Source: Candidatus Omnitrophota bacterium (GTDB taxonomy: Bacteria; Omnitrophota; Gorgyraeia; Tantalellales; Tantalellaceae). Taken from it: DNA of 7,378 nucleotides. The stretch lies in contig DAOVKF010000077.1 in NCBI GenBank assembly GCA_030631915.1, forward strand, positions 1-7,378, given 5' to 3'. The notes below the pieces were generated by a model that made no database searches, was not told where the DNA came from, and was given only the letters and a program-made list of their open reading frames with translations. Shown one piece after another: positions 6,010 through 7,378 of this stretch (the stretch's first letter is position 1; each line of letters begins with the position of its first letter). Position numbers and translations under genes: made by a program.

Positions 6010-7191
6010 TCAGGCACCGATCGCGTTTTTCAGCCCTGCGATGACAGCGTCCTGTTCACCTTCCGTCATCTGCGGATATAACGGCAGGATCATACTGTGT
6101 GCCTGGGCGTATTCGCTTTCAGCCAGTCCGCCGGCAGGGATCGATCGTTCACTGTGCGACCATTGCCCCTGAGCATAAGCAGGTTCCGAATGAGCGCACA
6201 TGACACCGCGCCTGGTCGAGATGCCTTTATCAAGCATGGCCTGCATCACATGCCTCTGCCGGCATCCTGCGGGCAGACGCACGCAAACGCTCTGCCAGTT
6301 GCTCCTTGCCTGTTCAGGCTGAACGGGCAATCCGATCTCCGCGACATCCGACAGTAACTTCACGTATCTATCAGCCAGATACCGGCGGCTTTTAATTATC
6401 TCCGGAAGACGTTTAAGCTGTTCCCTGCCGACCGCTGCCTGGATATCGGTCATGCGGTAATTGTATCCCAGTATCTCGTATGACTCGAATATTACTTCTT
6501 TCGATTCATGCCGCCGCCGGTCAGGCACACTCATGCCGTGCTGCCGTAAAAGACGGAATTTGCGGTCTAACCCGGGGTCGCACGCCGTTATCATGCCTCC
6601 GTCGCCGGTCGTGATGACCTTGCGCGGATGAAAGGAAAAACAGGCGACATCACCGCGCGGCCTGCCGATCTTCTCCCATTCCCCGTCCCACAGGATCTCA
6701 CTGCCGATCGCGCACGCGGCGTCTTCGATGACTTTCAAGGAATGACGTCGCGCGATGTCCAGTATCGCCTTCAGGTCACAGGGCATGCCCATTTGATGCA
6801 CACAAAGAATAGCGCGGGTCCGATCAGTGACCGCTTTTTCGATCAGGGCCGGATTAATATTAAACGTCCCGGGAGCTATATCGACAAATACGGGGACCGC
6901 GCCGCAGTACCGCACGCTGTTCGCGGTAGCCACGAACGAATGGCTTACCGTGATGACCTCATCTCCCGGTTTTACTCCGACACCGACAAGGGCCAGATGA
7001 AGGGCCGTGGTGCAGTTGGAAACCGCGCACGCGCACGGCGCCCCCACATACCCGGCGAATTCTTTTTCAAACGCGGCCACTTCCGGCCCCTGGGTCACCC
7101 AGCCGGATAAAATGGGCCGCCTGGCCGCTTCGACCTCCCGGTCATCCATCAAGACCCTGGCCACGGGTATAACTTTGTTTTCTTCAGGCAT
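6010..7191 (-). CDS. DegT/DnrJ/EryC1/StrS family PLP-dependent sugar aminotransferase
   Basis: A 393-residue, full-length fold-type I PLP enzyme that transfers an amino group, usually from glutamate, to a keto group on a nucleotide sugar in the cytoplasm. The expected landmarks are present in order: the phosphate-binding SNCTTALHLAL (about 58-68), HQMGMP (132-137), EDAAC with the PLP-ring Asp157, and FSFHPRKVITTGDGG with the Schiff-base Lys191. These are followed by RLLRQHG, the substrate loop GYNYRM, and a C-terminal LPLYP segment. Length and motif order match the family, so it should be active. The FSFHPRKxITTG form resembles perosamine-synthetase/ArnB-like 4-aminotransferases, but I cannot fix the substrate. 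The ATG start has an AGAAGGA ribosome site with about 7 bases of spacing. It follows the SDR gene by 18 bases and precedes the glycosyltransferase by 24, so it is probably co-transcribed with both. Confidence 0.93.
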   Translation of the reverse strand: MPEENKVIPVARVLMDDREVEAARRPILSGWVTQGPEVAAFEKEFAGYVGAPCACAVSNCTTALHLALVGVGVKPGDEVITVSHSFVATANSVRYCGAVPVFVDIAPGTFNINPALIEKAVTDRTRAILCVHQMGMPCDLKAILDIARRHSLKVIEDAACAIGSEILWDGEWEKIGRPRGDVACFSFHPRKVITTGDGGMITACDPGLDRKFRLLRQHGMSVPDRRRHESKEVIFESYEILGYNYRMTDIQAAVGREQLKRLPEIIKSRRYLADRYVKLLSDVAEIGLPVQPEQARSNWQSVCVRLPAGCRQRHVMQAMLDKGISTRRGVMCAHSEPAYAQGQWSHSERSIPAGGLAESEYAQAHSMILPLYPQMTEGEQDAVIAGLKNAIGA

Positions 7192-7209
7192 ACTGTGTTC
7201 CTTCTATGT

Positions 7210-7378
7210 TCAGGCCTCTGTTGTTTTTTCCCAGCCGCGCACTACCTCTTCGCTCAAAAACTCCTCCGGCGGCCTGCCGAGGCCAAGATACCACTCACGG
7301 AGTTTTACAAGGCCTTCCCGCAGGCTTACGCGCGGTTCAAATCCGAGCAGTTCAACGGCTTTTGTCGTATCCGCGTAA
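7210..7378 (-). CDS. NAD-dependent epimerase/dehydratase (extended SDR), C-terminal fragment
   Basis: Only the last 55 codons are inside the window; the 5' end runs off the right edge. The visible protein begins YADTTKAVELLGFEPRVSLR and ends WEKTTEA before a TGA stop. The pattern 'AD-x-x-KA-x-x-LLGF-x-P', then a short 'SLREGL' stretch and an 'LREWY' helix, is the usual C-terminal tail of nucleotide-sugar epimerases and 4,6-dehydratases of the extended SDR family (UDP-glucose 4-epimerase or UDP-glucuronate epimerase type). Such enzymes use NAD(P) to oxidise C4 of a nucleotide sugar. The Rossmann GxxGxxG and YxxxK motifs are outside the window, so the exact reaction cannot be assigned. It lies 18 bases upstream of the aminotransferase gene on the same strand, which fits supply of a keto-sugar or epimerised sugar to that enzyme. 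Confidence 0.82.
   Translation of the reverse strand, partial: YADTTKAVELLGFEPRVSLREGLVKLREWYLGLGRPPEEFLSEEVVRGWEKTTEA

Overview
The window is a densely packed, single-direction gene cluster on the minus strand for making and decorating a surface glycan. All nine coding regions read right to left. Gaps between genes run from 1 to 67 bases, and I see no internal terminator or convincing promoter, so they are probably one long transcript that continues past both window ends. No RNA gene, mobile element, CRISPR array or tandem repeat was recognised. Several genes have Shine-Dalgarno sites of the GGAGG type, and GTG/TTG starts are possible, so this is a bacterium. The gene content (SDR epimerase, several DegT-type sugar aminotransferases, GT4 glycosyltransferase, FemAB/GNAT-like acyltransferase, LPG-synthase-type membrane protein, hexapeptide acyltransferase) is typical of polysaccharide or O-antigen islands in Gram-negative and candidate-phylum bacteria. 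The sequence alone does not fix the taxon.

Layout in transcription order: (1) 7378-7210, C-terminal 55 residues of an NAD-dependent epimerase/dehydratase; (2) 7191-6010, full-length DegT/DnrJ/EryC1/StrS aminotransferase; (3) 5985-4798, GT4 glycosyltransferase; (4) 4761-3724, a two-lobed, Rossmann-like protein of unrecognised function; (5) 3721-2732, FemAB/GNAT-like acyltransferase, for which I prefer a TTG start; (6) 2698-1814, a compact DegT-like protein that keeps its PLP lysine but lacks a substrate loop; (7) 1812-802, multi-pass membrane protein of the LPG-synthase TM/UPF0104 family; (8) 735-127, left-handed beta-helix acyltransferase; (9) 59-1, the first 19 residues of a third DegT-type aminotransferase.

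A plausible working model (inference): the SDR enzyme makes or epimerises a nucleotide keto-sugar. The first and third DegT enzymes would aminate keto-sugars, and the hexapeptide enzyme would N- or O-acylate a sugar, probably the product of the third DegT gene next to it. The GT4 enzyme would transfer a sugar at the cytoplasmic membrane. The FemAB-like and membrane proteins suggest an amino-acyl or lipid-linked step. The least explained part is the block 1814-4761, where an unknown Rossmann-like protein, a FemAB-like enzyme and a compact DegT homologue are closely linked. This is the best candidate for an undescribed modification chemistry.
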